This document shows, in pieces, positions 5,929-6,218 of a DNA stretch of 6,218 bases. The position numbers and the translations under genes were made by a program. The notes below the pieces were generated by a model. The model was given only the letters and a program-made list of their open reading frames with translations. It made no database searches and was not told the DNA's origin. Position 1 is the first letter of the stretch; each line of letters opens with the position of its first letter. The DNA is taken from positions 1-6,218 of the forward strand of contig JAFABD010000251.1 of NCBI GenBank assembly GCA_023426225.1, written 5' to 3'. This DNA is from Pseudomonadota bacterium. Its GTDB lineage: Bacteria; Pseudomonadota; Alphaproteobacteria; Sphingomonadales; Sphingomonadaceae.

Positions 5929-5950
5929 GAGCCGCGCTATAGGCGGGGCG
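5929..5950. promoter_or_regulatory. Symmetric divergent promoter candidate (central CTATAG)
   Basis: The 22-bp gap between the two divergent start codons consists of eight bases, the self-complementary hexamer CTATAG (5937-5942), and eight more bases. Read on either strand, the hexamer resembles a -10 element placed so that transcription would begin at or next to the start codon. Neither side has a recognisable TTGACA-like -35; the best minus-strand candidate at 17-bp spacing (GTGGCG) is weak. It is the only AT-containing core in a GC-rich gap. Confidence 0.5.
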
Positions 5951-6218
5951 ATGCGACCCCGCCACCCCATCCCGCGCCTGTGGCTGATGACCGATGAGCG
6001 GCTGGGCGACGCGCTGTGGGCGGCGCTCGCGCGATTGCCGCGCGGGAGCGGCGTGGTGTTTCGCCATTACCGCCTTCCGCCGGCCGAGCGCCGGGCGTTG
6101 TTCGAGCGCGTGCGACGCGTCGCCCGGCAGCGGCGGCTGGTGCTGGTGATCGCGGGCGACGACCGGCTGGGCCGTGCCGATGGACGCCATGGCGCCGGCC
6201 GCCCGCGCCGGGCCGCGC
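5951..6218 (+). CDS. Thiamine phosphate synthase-like protein, 5' part (cut by window end)
   Basis: The frame is open for 89 codons to the window end without a stop. The start RLWLMTDERL (residues 9-18) matches the first strand of ThiE/TenI barrels (LYLVTDR), and residues 65-78 carry a strand followed by GDDRLGRADG, where ThiE has INDR...ADG. ThiE joins the pyrimidine and thiazole halves of thiamine; TenI relatives act on the thiazole. The second strand reads VVFRHY (35-40) where ThiE normally has QLREK, whose charged residues bind the pyrophosphate substrate, and the GVHLG motif is replaced by GRHGAG. This is therefore a divergent family member, and true ThiE activity is doubtful. The ATG at 5951 follows a G-rich AGGCGGGG patch; an ATG at 5987 is an alternative but would lose the first strand. 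Confidence 0.7.
   Translation, partial: MRPRHPIPRLWLMTDERLGDALWAALARLPRGSGVVFRHYRLPPAERRALFERVRRVARQRRLVLVIAGDDRLGRADGRHGAGRPRRAA

Noticed and set aside
5929..5970. Longer yggS start at 5970
   Set aside because: It adds 14 residues not typical of the family, overlaps the divergent thiE-like gene and removes the promoter-like gap.
1..6218. A novel defence, mobile or biosynthetic system
   Set aside because: All genes are recognisable housekeeping families in an ordinary chromosomal order; no transposase, integrase, repeat array, toxin-antitoxin pair or composition break was seen.

Overview
The window reads as a stretch of chromosomal housekeeping genes from a high-GC alphaproteobacterium, most likely a member of the Sphingomonadales. 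I base this on the protein character (FtsK of the alphaproteobacterial type with a 'YKLPPIDLL' alpha-domain entry, LolA, a long RibA with an N-terminal extension) and on the gene order ftsK-lolA-xth. I could not search a database, so the taxonomic call is from recognition only. There are no tRNA, rRNA, CRISPR, insertion-sequence or phage signatures, and base composition looks even throughout.

Left part, plus strand (1-4513): the 3' part of ftsK (DNA translocase, cut by the window start), then lolA (periplasmic lipoprotein carrier, GTG start), a 268-bp intergenic stretch holding a good intrinsic-terminator hairpin and several shorter inverted repeats, then xth (exonuclease III-type AP endonuclease, GTG start). 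ribA (GTP cyclohydrolase II) begins at a TTG that overlaps the xth stop by four bases, so xth and ribA are probably translationally coupled.

Right part: ribA converges on a minus-strand pair, yggS (PLP-binding homeostasis protein) followed 39 bp later by a HAD-superfamily phosphatase-like gene. The 35-bp gap between the convergent stop codons lies inside a long nested palindrome that probably ends transcription from both sides. yggS diverges from a plus-strand thiamine-phosphate-synthase-like gene cut by the window end. Their 22-bp gap has a palindromic CTATAG at its exact centre, with eight bases to each start codon, which suggests one symmetric promoter element serving both genes.

Functionally the genes cover chromosome segregation, outer-membrane lipoprotein transport, base-excision repair, and cofactor metabolism (riboflavin, PLP homeostasis, thiamine-like). 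I see no defence, toxin-antitoxin, secondary-metabolite or mobile system. The points worth a second look are small scale: the symmetric divergent promoter, the shared convergent terminator, the degenerate RibB-like half of RibA, the divergent active site of the ThiE-like protein, and the structured lolA-xth spacer.
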